This document shows, in pieces, positions 34,310 to 44,409 of a stretch of 64,000 bases of DNA. Positions within the stretch are counted from its first letter, which is position 1; each line of letters opens with the position of its first letter. The translations under genes and the position numbers were made by a program. The notes beneath the pieces were generated by a model. That model worked only from the letters and a program-made list of their open reading frames with translations. It ran no database searches and was not told where the DNA came from. Source of the DNA: Beta vulgaris subsp. vulgaris (taxonomy: Eukaryota > Streptophyta > Magnoliopsida > Caryophyllales > Amaranthaceae). Where the stretch lies: assembly GCF_026745355.1 (NCBI RefSeq), contig NC_079209.1:44315823-44379822 (forward strand). Direction: 5' to 3'.

Positions 34310-35330
34310 AATTACAAAAAAACAAAACTAAAAAATATAGATAAGCTAATTACAAGAAAACAAACCAAAATAAAAATAAAACAACTCTTATTCTTCAACT
34401 TCACCCAACTGACAAACCTTTTAGCCAAATGTTGTGGAACTTTAAAGCACTTATTCCACACCTTTACCAACAATATCCGAACTAAATTTCCCGAATCATT
34501 CAACCACTCCATCAAAATTCCAGCATTAGCTCCCTTCACAATCTCCGAAAAATCCTGTGTACAACATCACTAACATCATCATCTTCTTTTCCATGTTAAA
34601 TCGCCCACCTGTACATCTCTTACAACAACCACTTCGTCATTCTTACTCTCAATTTTCTCCTGGGCATTTTCACAAATACATGGAGTGCAATGCCCATTTC
34701 CAGCAAAATCAAGAAACACTAATTCAGAAACAGAATACCTAGATGAAATTTAACTCAGGACAAGATTTCCAGCCCCCAAAATCTCAACAATCTCACTTAA
34801 CAAAGAAGCATTCTCATCTTTACTAAAAGATGTTTGTTTCTTAAGCCGATGTTTTTGGGTGTTTTGAGATTTTGGCTGTTTTTTCTCCTTGAAAGTGTTG
34901 AAAATTTGAAGGGGTTAGAAGTCTGAATTTTAGATTTCTAACTGAAATGAATAATCGGAGTTTTGCAGCAAATCTCATGGTTGGTAAAGTGGTGGTTAGT
35001 TGCAAAATTTACTCAGAACAAGATTTTGCGAATTAGGGTCTGGTTTTTTGGTAGGTGGTGGTTAGTTGCGCACAGGGTTTCACAGTTACTTTTCAAATTA
35101 GCATTTTTTTGTGAGAGGACTACGGTGGTGGCGGTGTAGAAAGAGTATAAGAGGACTGACGGTGGTGGTGTAGAAAGAGGGTGCGAGGAGTCAGGGGAGA
35201 GAGAAGACGAAAGAGATGGAAGAGAATTGAGGATAATGGAGAGGGAGGCTTTGAGGAACGAGGAATGTAGGAAAGAGGGAGGGTTTAGGTTAGAGAGGGA
35301 ACTTAATGATTTTACTTCAATGGTTAAATT
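34310..35330 (-). pseudogene. Unidentified gene relic, minus strand
   Basis: Read on the minus strand, a CT-rich leader-like zone (about 35300-35100) is followed by scattered open stretches: KHRLKKQTSFSKDENASL (about 34850), VFLDFAGNGHCTPCICEN (about 34700) and GANAGILMEWLNDSGNLVRI (about 34530). Composition and spacing look like a decayed protein gene, but frames change and stops occur. I do not recognise the family. It could be a captured fragment or a retrocopy. Confidence 0.3.
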
Positions 35331-35369
35331 TTGATATTTATCAAATCAATGGTCTTAATTCACAATTCA

Positions 35370-36832
35370 TGACATTATGTGATTTCTATTAAGTTGGATT
35401 TGCATGTTTTATGTCGTTGCGTAAAACATGTTGATTATAATATTTATATTATGTTTGTATGGAAGATTGATGCAAGCATATGAGATTTGAGAACTTTATT
35501 ATATTAATTCATATGAGATATTAATATATATATGTTGGTTTGGATCATGATTGAATCGTGTTGTTCTCTTTGTATTATTTAATTACTTTATGAGGATTAG
35601 TATACACGTAAATGAATTATTATACCTATGAAAGGTTGGTTGGTTTTTGACTTCGGTCAACGAATAAAGGAATGTATGGATTAAAGTTGGAATTAATCTT
35701 GGGTTGTTAAGTTGATGATCACCTTTTATAATCCTAAGATAAAAATAAAAGTTTATGATTGTTTGCTGATTATATTATTTGTCCTACTTATGGTTCATAA
35801 GAAGTGAATAAATTATTAATCATGTAAAGTGAAACATGGATAGCAATAGCTTTGTACTTGTACACGTCTGAAGTATTGGACAAGTATGAGTTGGAGTACA
35901 TGGTGGTAGCTCATGGCTTTTCTTGGGACTAGATTGATCACCATGTCCTATTTTTATTTTCAAGATTCATCGATATCGTAGGTCAGGGGAATATGAAGTC
36001 GCGCCCGTATTTCGTCTTCTAAATTGAGACTGGTTTTGGTTTAGACAACTCCTTCCATTGACTATTCCATCTAAATTAATTAATCTATTAGTTGTGAAGT
36101 TTATTTCGGTAAAAGTAGTCTGCAGTGTTATTTTATTATTATTTATTAGTATCATGTTAAGAGTGTTTATTTATTTATTATGTACTTCCTCCGGTGTTTA
36201 TTAATTTACCCGTATTCCTTTTTGGGATGTCCCTTATTAGTTTTCCCCTTTCTTTTGTTTCTCGAAATGGGACCACTAATTTTTGATCACACATATATTC
36301 AACTTTGATATAAAATAATAGTTTCTCTTTCTTTCTATGACCCACAACATTATTTCTCCTAAAACTCTGTGCAAAAGAAAGGGGTAAACAAATAAAGACC
36401 GGAGGGAGTAGTACACAGTTTTGCTGATTGTGTGCTTTGTGTGTATATGTTGATCATGACTATGCCTTATTGATACTGTGGTGACCCATTTGGTGAGCAG
36501 TCTCTAAGGATCAATAATGCATCGTCATTTATATGTTTGAAGATGATACATCATGAGTTCGAGATTAGGGAGCTTGTGTTGACTATTTATTATATTTGAC
36601 ATTACTCTTTTCATAGTTGACTTTGACTTTGACTGTTGTTGGTTTGACTTTTACAGTTGACTTTTTGGTTGACTAAGTTTTATTTCTAAAGTTGATTTAT
36701 TATGTTTTCCGCTGTAAAATTCTGAATAAGCCAATACGTTATCACACGACGATGATGATACTTTGATGATTCTCTAAGTTTTATATAAAAAGGGTAGTAT
36801 TTTTGAAAATATAGAATTGTAGGGGTGTTACA
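35370..36832 (+). repeat. LTR-like repeat, copy B
   Basis: It matches copy A from about GGATTTGCATGTTTTATG through GAAGTATTGGACAA and TCGCGCCCGTATTTCGTCTT to AATACGTTATCACACG and the end GGGTGTTACA at 36832. It is interrupted by a Stowaway MITE at 36185-36408. The left boundary is not sharp and no TSD was found. Confidence 0.5.
36185..36408. mobile_element. Stowaway MITE with empty sites in sister repeats
   Basis: CTTCCTCCGGTGTTTATTAA and, inverted, CTCCCTCCGGTCTTTATTTG are flanked by TA. Repeat copies A (about 12420) and C (about 30803) have the uninterrupted site TATGTAGTACTC, which verifies the boundaries and the TA TSD. Confidence 0.85.
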
Positions 36833-37372
36833 CTCCCTCCACCACCCACCAACAGGCTTTCACCCCATTCTCCCTCCACCACCACCGGCAGCCCCCTACC
36901 CCAACCCTTGCAATCACCACGAGCAAGCCATAGAAACCAAAAAAAATAAAATTAGCCTTGTCCACGACGAAAACGTCCTCCCCGGACATTTCCGCCAGGT
37001 CAGACATTCCACCATGGCAGAAACATCCAGGCCAGACGTTTCTGTCATCGCAGAAACGTCCAGGCCAAACATTTCCGCGATGGCAAAAAACGTCCTGGGC
37101 AGACGTATGGTGGAAACGTCCAGGCGGACGTTTCCGCGGTGGACTAGGCTAATTTTTTCTGGTTTCGTTGGTGATTGTGTGTGGTTTAGTTGGTGGTGTG
37201 CGTGGCCTCGTTAGTGGTTTGCGTGGTTTCGATGGTGGTTGTGTATACGATGGTGGTTGTTGGGTAGTGAGGGGGGTTAGTAATGGTGAAGTTGAAAGAA
37301 AAAGTTAAGAATAAAATGATATTTTCGATTGTAATTTGGGGCAATTTTAAGTAATTTTGATGAGATGTTTCA
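36833..37372. other. Unassigned GC-richer segment with a hairpin minisatellite
   Basis: It starts with CCACC-rich sequence and ends with GGTGGTTGTG-rich sequence around a repeat array (36958-37145). A 129-codon frame (36825-37214) is generated by the array and is not a convincing gene. Confidence 0.4.
36958..37145. repeat. Minisatellite of about 30 bp built on AAACGTCC...GGACGTTT
   Basis: About six degenerate units occur, each containing AAACGTCCAGGC and a close reverse complement (GACGTTTCCGCG), so each unit can fold. CG dinucleotides are abundant compared with the surroundings. Confidence 0.7.
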
Positions 37373-37374
37373 TA

Positions 37375-37719
37375 CTCCCTCAGTCCCAAAATATAGTTCC
37401 CATTTCTATTTTGGGTGTCCCAAAATATAGTTCCCATTTCCATATTTAGTTCCACCTTTTTCCGTAATTTGTCTAAGAAAACTGTGTTCCATAATTTATT
37501 TGCTTCTTAAATTTTGTTTTTTTCCTTTGTTTATTCCACCAAAATGTTACAATTAACGCTCTTTCATCAATTATTCTCCATTCTCTCTCCTAAAATCATC
37601 TTTTCCCACACAATATTTATTTAAATAAATAAAATATCTTTAGTATCCCTTTTAAATTCTACTTGCATAAATTATCGTGAAAAAAGGAAAATGGGAACTA
37701 TATTTTGGGACGGAGGGAG
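37375..37719. mobile_element. Stowaway MITE with doubled left end
   Basis: CTCCCTCAGTCCCAAAATAT and, inverted, CTCCCTCCGTCCCAAAATAT are flanked by TA. The CCCAAAATATAGTTCCCATT segment of the left end is repeated once more about 35 bp inward. It directly abuts the TSD of the Pack-MULE to its right. Confidence 0.85.
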
Positions 37720-37860
37720 TAATTCATAATAGTGAAAGTAATGTGTCAGACCGTCTGACACAATACATTTGGTCGGACCAGAGCAAATTGTGAAAGTATT
37801 GTGTCGTCGTCGAAACTATGATTTCTCTCTCCTCCTGCTCTTCCGCCATAGCCGAAGAAA

Positions 37861-38166
37861 TTAAGCCACATCATTTGACGATATACTAATGGGCAATGGC
37901 ACAAACTGACTTACCAATGCAAAGTGATGATTAACATCGCGATGGTGAGCCTCATCTGCTCGAACAACCATGACAACATCCCTAAGAGTAGAGTCAGGGG
38001 ACAACCTCCAATAGTCAATAGCAATGGCAGGAGCAGGAAGGTTCTTGATGTTGCCATTGTCAATCTCCTTAAGGAACTCAGTGTAAGAGCGGATAGCTTC
38101 GTCGGAAGGTATCGTCATCGCCGTCGTCGAAACTGTGATTTCTCTCTCCTCCTGCTCTTCCGCCAT
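37861..38166 (-). pseudogene. Alternative oxidase (AOX) exon fragment with new N-terminus
   Basis: A 101-codon frame starts at an ATG with [16 protein letters not shown], unlike AOX, then reads [29 protein letters not shown] and [16 protein letters not shown]. These match the C-terminal region of plant mitochondrial alternative oxidase, including one ExxH di-iron motif (EAHH). A GTAAGT donor-like site follows RDVNHHFAL and the next exon is absent, so the tail after it is intron read-through. Only about 55 residues of oxidase remain, with no targeting peptide or first di-iron motif. It cannot be an active oxidase; expression as a chimeric peptide is possible but unproven. Confidence 0.85.
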
Positions 38167-38262
38167 AGCCGAAGAAATTAAGGATCAATCAAATTTGATA
38201 TCGATGAGAAAGAAAGTTGAAGAACAAAAATGGCGGTTGAATGAATTTCTTTCATTTTAGTC

Positions 38263-38479
38263 GAATTTTTCTTTTCAGTTAGTCGAATTATTCTTTCAGT
38301 TCGTTGGTCTATTCTTTCAGTTGGTTGGTTTATCCTTTCATTTGGTTACTTTATTCTTTCAGTTGGTTATTTTATTCTTTCAGTTGGTTCCTTTATTTTT
38401 TCAGTTGGTTCCTTTATTTTTTCAGTTGGTTCCTTTATTCTTTCAGTTTGTTCTTTAATTCTTTCAGTTGGTTGTTGGT
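38263..38479. repeat. 22-bp minisatellite (CAGTTGGTT...TTTATTCTTT)
   Basis: About ten units of TTCTTTCAGTTGGTTCCTTT-like sequence lie inside the Pack-MULE next to the oxidase exon. The Phe/Ser/Trp-rich 89-codon frame read through it is an artefact. Confidence 0.9.
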
Positions 38480-38543
38480 CAGGCTGGTCCGACCACTTCC
38501 ATTGTGTCAGACGAGTCTTACACAATACATTCTCTTCATAATA

Positions 38544-39153
38544 ATCATCAAAGGATTACAATACGGTTTCTAATTTGGTGAGGATAAAGGGCAAATACGT
38601 AAGTTACACCATTAAAATACTTTAGTGCAGATATAATTGAGGAAGTACGAAGAGAGTAACGAAGAACATTCCACTCAAAATAAGGAAGTAAACTCTTTCA
38701 ATCTTAAACTTTTATTATTTGAACAAGTTGGTAAGTATTCCCTTTGATGCATGTTCAAGGACATGTATTATCCTAACCTAAGCATTTGAAGACAAGAGTA
38801 AGCATTAATAAATGATAGTAACAACAACAAAGTAGAGAGAAAGACAGAAGAGAAATGAAAGGGACATCTTTGGAGGTATCTTATTATGGCCTATAGAAAG
38901 TAATAAAGCAACTCTATGATTAATATCAAGACTATTATTGGTTTATATTATCTTATAATTGGTGTGTTGAGTTGAAAATACTTGTATATTAGATTGCATA
39001 AGCATAGTACAAATATTCCAATCTTATTCCACTTTTAACCTTACCCCATGGAGGCCTTATACTGTGGTGCCACGTAGTTTGGCGGTGGACACTGGCCCGT
39101 ACTTCTGGCCCAATAGCAAGACCCACGAGTTTTTAGAATTACAAATTTTATTA
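38544..39153. other. Intergenic, no gene seen
   Basis: No coding frame of note and no recognised element ends. Confidence 0.5.
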
Positions 39154-39408
39154 CTCCGTTCCATTTTAATTGTTTCACTTTAACATTGGACACTGTTCAC
39201 AAATTGCACTTTAACTCTCGTTTGTGATTTATACGTGAATAAAAACATAGACATGTGGGATCTTATTAGATTCGTCTTAGTATGTATTTTATTAATATGT
39301 ACTTTTTATAATTTTTACAAATACAAAACTAGAGATATATATCGTCAAATTTTTGCATTGGCATGTGTGAAAAGTGTAAGTGTAACAATTAAAATGCAAC
39401 GGAGGGAG
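39154..39408. mobile_element. Stowaway MITE
   Basis: CTCCGTTCCATTTTAATTGT and, inverted, CTCCCTCCGTTGCATTTTAA are flanked by TA. It carries the shared internal module (ATGTGGGATCTTATTAGATT at about 39253). Confidence 0.8.
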
Positions 39409-40369
39409 TAGAATAAATCGTTTAATTTTAATATAAAATTAGACAGACTCAAACTTAAATTATCTCACTCTAACTTAGCATTATCTCTAGACATTTCGCG
39501 TCAATGTAGTCGTCTCTTTTCTTCTCCTTTCTTTGTTTCTCTTTGAGCGAACTACAGTGGACAATTTTGAAAAATAACTCTTTGTTGTAACCTAAGGGAA
39601 CACTCAAGAAGGGGGGGTTGAATTGAGTGGTGAAATCTAATCGATTTTCGCAAAAATCCTTTCACAGCTCAGTGCCAGGCTCTGAGCTGAACACTCGAAA
39701 ATTACTAATTTGCGTTTTTGTGAATAATAAACTTAAAAGATATTAGATTTGACACAAGATATAACGTGGTTCAATCTCACCTCTGAGATCTACGTCCACA
39801 AGAAACAAAAACTCTTTTATTTCTTTGAATCCTAGAATATCAAACTCTTGATACAATACGATTCCCCTCACTACTAACCCTAGTAATGACTCCCAACACT
39901 TAACTCTAAGTGTTGACACTCTTTATAATGTAAAAGTTACAAAAAGAACGATCCTCAATGATGTGCTTCTTAGTCAAGCAAATAGAGGACAATTACAATT
40001 ATGAAATAGTAACTTAAACCTATCTAGCTCAGTGCTACGCTCAGTGCCAAGGAAATAGTTTTCAGCTTTTAATTAGACTCGATTTTTCTCTCTGAAAACG
40101 TGAGATTTAAAAGTGAATTCTGATTCCCTTTTATAGGCTTGGTTAGGACGAAAATCACTTAAAAATATCTTTATCTTTTAATCCTTGATTTAAGGGATAA
40201 AACTTTATCTTTTTCTATCTTTATCTTTTAAACTTAAAAAGATAAGTTTTCCACATTAGATTTTCTTTTCAACTCAAATTCTGTTTATATCTAAAAATTA
40301 TTTTTCCAAATCCTTTTTAGAAAATCAGAAAACATGTTTTAATAAAACTCAGTTTTACAAAAACCTTTT

Positions 40370-40610
40370 TATTAAAAACACGTTTTTATTCAAAACGATT
40401 TTTTATCAAAATCTTTTTCAAAAAATCGTTTTAGATAAAAACACGATTTATAAAATCTTTTATCAAAACTTGTTTTTATCAAAATCTTTTCAATACACGT
40501 TTTTATCAAAATCTTTTCAATACACGTTTTTATCAAAATCTTTTATAAAACTTGTTTTTATTAAAATCTTTTATACACGCAATTTTTAGAAAATCTTTTT
40601 CTTTAAAAAC
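40370..40610. repeat. Degenerate minisatellite (ACACGTTTTTATCAAAATCT)
   Basis: Units of about 28 bp, CACGTTTTTATCAAAATCTTTT with length variants, recur eight or more times. No coding. Confidence 0.75.
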
Positions 40611-41007
40611 TCGTTTTCCTAATCCCTTTTGATTTCTGATTTTGAAAACTTATTTCCTTTTATATAGAAATATAATTTTAATATAATTATTTACTTTCTT
40701 AACTCATAGAAGATAATAATTATATTAACTTTATATTTCTATATTGAGCACATTGCATATTACTAAGCATATTACATTTTAATCTAAAGTTACTATTCTA
40801 AGAAATTATAAACTCGAACTTCATTCTTGATTCTTCTTTTCTTCAAAGTCTTCGTTTATCAATTTCTTTCTTCTTCATGCATCTGTTGCAACTGTTACAT
40901 ACTTTCATGCTATAACATATTATATTAATTTTCATCATCAAAACATAACATGTGCATAAAACATAACATGTACATGCACAACACTCTTCAGTCTTACAAA
41001 ATGGATA

Positions 41008-41113
41008 AAACTAGTCATTAAATGAATATTGTATGGATTGAATTATTTACTAAATAGATTAAACTAGTCATTAAATGAATATTGTATGGATTGAATTATT
41101 TACTAAATAGATT
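41008..41113. repeat. Exact 53-bp tandem duplication
   Basis: The unit starting AAACTAGTCATTAAATGAAT is present twice head-to-tail without a visible difference, so the duplication is recent. Confidence 0.9.
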
Positions 41114-41186
41114 AAACTAATCACTATAGTCGGTAAAGTTAATGATCTCTTCTTAAATTTTTTATAAAAAAACATCATGGGCTCCC

Positions 41187-41770
41187 TTGGTATTTTTTTT
41201 ACCATTGATTTTTACAATATTCAACGCACCTATTTTAACATTTACATACTCAAATACATACATACGTAAATCGTTTCAACTTTCATATATAGAAAATATA
41301 TATCAATATATATCTCATAAAACCATACATGATTATAATTTTTTTTATATATGCTCTTTTAAAGATAAACAAGATTTTAAATCTTTGACGAAGAAACCTT
41401 TAAGTGTAAAAAGAAAAATACAAAGACAGTATATAATTGATTTTGTATCATCTGCCCACTAACTAACTAATTTCCTCCCTTCAAAAAAAAAACTAACTAA
41501 TTTCCTAATTAATAACCTTAACATAATTTCGAAACTTAACCCCTAGTTAACTAGCTAAGAAGCATAAGTCAACGGGGAACAACCAGAAATTCACACTTAA
41601 AATACACAGCAAGGCCAATGTGAAAAAAAAAAAGAAGAGGAAGGAAACTTTTTTTTTCTCATGCCCCTATTAAGATGAACGACTATTCCTTAAAAATAAA
41701 TTTGTCGGACACAAATTTATAAATGTAACAAGACAGAAAACTAGTGCTCGTTGTGGGACATTCCTTAAGT
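41187..41770. other. Intergenic, no supported gene
   Basis: A 91-codon frame (41187-41462) is very AT-rich, lacks an identifiable domain and probably arises by chance. Confidence 0.4.
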
Positions 41771-41896
41771 AACCCACCGAGTAGACTATCCGTTACTAAT
41801 AGACAATTAAAATATTAGTATTTAAGTCTAGTTGGATTCCACTATCATAATTACCACAACCTCATATTATGCGGTGGATAGTCTACCCGGTGAGTT
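41771..41896. mobile_element. Small MITE
   Basis: AACCCACCGAGTAGACTATC on the left pairs with GGATAGTCTACCCGGTGAGT on the right, bounding about 126 bp. The TSD is uncertain. Confidence 0.55.
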
Positions 41897-41950
41897 AACC
41901 AAGTTTTTTCCGTTGTTGTGGCAGATAAATAGGGCCGTGAAAAAATAAAG

Positions 41951-44262
41951 GAAAAATGGATCAGAATACCCCCAACTTTGGGCGGTCCGCTTTTAATACC
42001 CCCAACTTTGGATTATTTTTAAATACCCCCAACTTTGGGGTGGTCCGCCAAAAATGCACCCAGATGACTTGTAACCTGTTAACAAGGTAATTTTTTTATT
42101 TCTCTTTTATTTTAAATTTCGACTCCTACCCACCACCACTTCAACCACCCTCCCCCACCCCGACCCTCCTCTCCCTCCCGGCTGCCAACCCTCACGCTAG
42201 CCCAACCATCCCCCAATCCCACCACCCCAGAACCCCCCCCCCCCCACTCCCATCCCCTAGCAGTCCCCACTCCCTCCACCCCGTACCCTCTCGCCACTCC
42301 AACCCAGCAGCCCCCAATCCCCCACCCCACCCCCACCCCTCCCCTAAAACCCTTCGAAACCTCCCCCTAACCCCCGTCGAAATCCCCTCCCCTCCCCTCG
42401 ATTTTCGCCACCCCTCGCCACTCCTAACCTAGCAGCCCCCAATCCCCAACCCCACCCCCGCGCAGCATTCCCCCTGCCCTAACAACCTTCGGAACCCCCT
42501 CCCTAACCCCCGTTGAAATCTCCCTCCCTCCCCTCGATTTTCTCGGTTTCTGACCTCTTCCTTCGTCACAGTACTGAAGTCTTTCGGTGGGGGTTTGCTG
42601 GAAATCGATGGGGGTGCAGGTAGGGGGTTCGAAGGGGGTTAGGAAAGGGGGGAATTCAATGGGTGATGGTGGTCAGGGAAGGTGGCAGTGGGGGGTAGGT
42701 GGGTGGGGGGATGACGAGAGGAGAGAGAGAGATGAGCAGAGGGGGAAGGTTTTTTGGTTTACCAGTTCATCCGGTAATAACAGGTAAATGGTGCATTTTT
42801 GGCGGACCACCCTCAAAGTTGGGGGTATTTAAAAATAAGGAAAAATTGACAAAAATAAGCCAACCTTTGGCCCATCTTCCGCAAATAAGCCAACCTTTTG
42901 AAATTCCAGAGATAAGCTAACCTTTGCATCATTTTAGCCAAATTTAGGTCAGATGACTTGTGACCGGTTGTATAGGTTATAATTTTGTTTTATTTCTTTA
43001 ATTTCCACTTTATTGTCATTTTTTACTCTTTATTTTCTCTCTCCTCTCATTCAATCTTCTGCTTCCTCTCTCCTCTCTCCCTCTTTCCTCCTCACCTACT
43101 GGACCTCCACCCACCGAATCACCACCCATCGGATGTCCACTTCCACAACGGACCTCCTTTCTCTCTCCCTTCGATCTCCTTTCTCTCTCTCTCCTTCGAA
43201 ATCTGATTACATTGGTTTAAAGGGGGTGGTGTTTGGTTCGGGATGGGGGTTTCATGGCAGGGGTTTTGGGTGGTTTCACGACAGGGGTTTTGGGTAATTA
43301 GATGGTCGGGTTGTTTCGGGGTTTTGGGTGGTTTCACGGGTGGGGTTGTGGGTGGTTGTGTTGGGGGTAGTTTCTGGGTTTTGTGGCTGGGTTAAGGCAC
43401 ACCTGGGCTTAGGGTGATGGTGTGGTTGGGTTCGGTGGTTTGTAGTGGTGGTGGGGCTCGGTTCAGTGGGTTTGTGATGGCGTCGGGATCAGTGGGTTTG
43501 TGTTGGTGTCAGATTTGTGGTGTCGGGTTCAGTGGGTTTGTGTTGGTGTCAGATTTGTGGTGTCGGGTTCAGTGGTTTGTGGTCGTGTCAGGGTTGGTTA
43601 GAGGGTTTTGGGTTTGGTGAGGTGGGGTGGGGTGTTTGGTTGTGGGTGGGTTTGTGGATGGGTGTGGATGGTCTAGGAGGTGTTTATTGGGTTCGGTGGT
43701 GGGGTTGGTTCGGTGGTGGGTTCGTGGATTTTGAGTGATGGTGGCTGGTTGTGCGATGGATGGGGTTGGGGCAGTGGTGTGGTGTGGCAATTGGGGTGGT
43801 GGGGTGGCAATTGGGGTGGCGGTTAGGGTGGCTGCTGTGGTGGCGGCTGGTGTGGGGTGGCAGCTATGGTGGTGTTCATGGTGAATATGTGTAGAGGGGG
43901 TGGTTAAGGTTTTTATTTATTTTTTTAAGTTTTAATTATTAATCAAATTAGGTATAAAATACTGATTAAGTAGTGATTATAATTAAATTAGATTTAATTA
44001 TAATTAAGATTAATAAAATAATGATTAAATAGCGATTAACTTGTTGTAACCTGTGTTAGCAGGTGAATGAAAAGCTCTAACCTAAATTTGGCTAAAATGA
44101 TGTAAAGGTTAGCTTATTTCTGGAATTTCAAAATGTTGGCTTATTTGTGGAACATGGGCCAAAGGTTGGCTTATTTTTGTCAATTTTTCCTAAAAATAAT
44201 CCAAAGTTGGGGGTATTAAAAGCGGACCGCCCAAAGTTGGGGGTATTTTGATCCATTTTTCC
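41951..44262. mobile_element. Tandem-repeat-TIR MULE, family 2 (ACCCCCAACTTTGG), copy a, split by another MULE
   Basis: Ends GGAAAAATGGATCAGAATAC and its inverted match are flanked by a perfect 9-bp TSD, AAAAATAAA (41942-41950, 44263-44271). Each TIR contains three units of AATACCCCCAACTTTGG spaced about 28 bp, with GCGGTCCGC after the first and GGTCCGCC after the third, then a CAGATGACTTGTAACC core. Removing the family 1 insertion leaves about 950 bp. The interior is C-rich (42117-42550), then G-rich (42575-42770). No transposase. The glycine- and proline-rich frames inside come from the base skew. Confidence 0.9.
42839..44190. mobile_element. Tandem-repeat-TIR MULE, family 1 (AAGCCAACCTTT), copy b, inside family 2
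   Basis: It starts GGAAAAATTGACAAAAATAA, with the inverted match at the right end, and is flanked by a perfect 9-bp TSD TAAAAATAA (42830-42838, 44191-44199) created inside the right TIR of the outer element. Each TIR again has three units (AATAAGCCAACCTTT twice, ATAAGCTAACCTTT once) and a CAGATGACTTGTGACC core. The interior is CT-rich (43020-43200) then GGT-rich (43210-43880), including a 40-bp direct repeat near 43485-43570. No transposase. Confidence 0.92.
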
Positions 44263-44409
44263 AAAAATAAAAACTTGAAACGAGGTAGATCTACCTGGAG
44301 TTATGCGCTTAATTCTTCCTTCGGCCCAACTTATGGAATTTTGTCACTGACAAATGCTTTAAGTTTGAGCTCTCCAACTTAAAGATAAGGCAAAACACTT
44401 TGAATCTTG

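Larger units (their letters stand above)
37732..38534. mobile_element. Pack-MULE carrying an alternative oxidase exon
   Basis: The 803-bp element is flanked by a perfect 9-bp TSD, TTCATAATA (37723-37731, 38535-38543). Termini match as inverted repeats: left GTGAAAGTAATGTGTCAGAC, right (reverse complement) GAGAATGTATTGTGTAAGAC, both followed by CGTCTGACACAAT and GGTCGGACCAG. Inside are the oxidase exon, a 55-bp block repeated on both sides of it (37803-37866, 38116-38180) and a 22-bp minisatellite. No transposase. The 9-bp TSD and internal host exon fit the Pack-MULE definition. Confidence 0.85.
39409..41186. other. Unassigned repeat-like region
   Basis: About 39590-40100 has phrases resembling long terminal repeats of large retrotransposons (AAGAAGGGGGGGTTGAATTG; CACCTCTGAGATCTACGTCC), but I could not find ends or coding domains. 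About 40370-40610 is a degenerate array of CGTTTTTATCAAAATCTTTT. A 53-bp tandem duplication occurs at 41008-41113. Confidence 0.35.

Noticed and set aside
38263..38479. Regular repeats that might suggest a CRISPR array
   Set aside because: Units are directly adjacent and degenerate with no unique spacers, in plant nuclear DNA.
38304..38573. 89-codon Phe/Ser/Trp-rich frame resembling a membrane protein
   Set aside because: It comes from a 22-bp minisatellite; the repetition of residues follows the DNA repeat.
39590..40100. Named LTR retrotransposon family
   Set aside because: Phrases look LTR-like, but no ends, TSD or coding domains could be found.
42112..43790. Gly/Trp-rich and Pro/Thr-rich frames on both strands
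   Set aside because: They result from C-rich and G-rich skew inside MULE elements; no domain, start context or splice structure supports them.
44407..44409. Start of the CMO-like gene one codon upstream
   Set aside because: That codon is TTG; ATG is at 44410.
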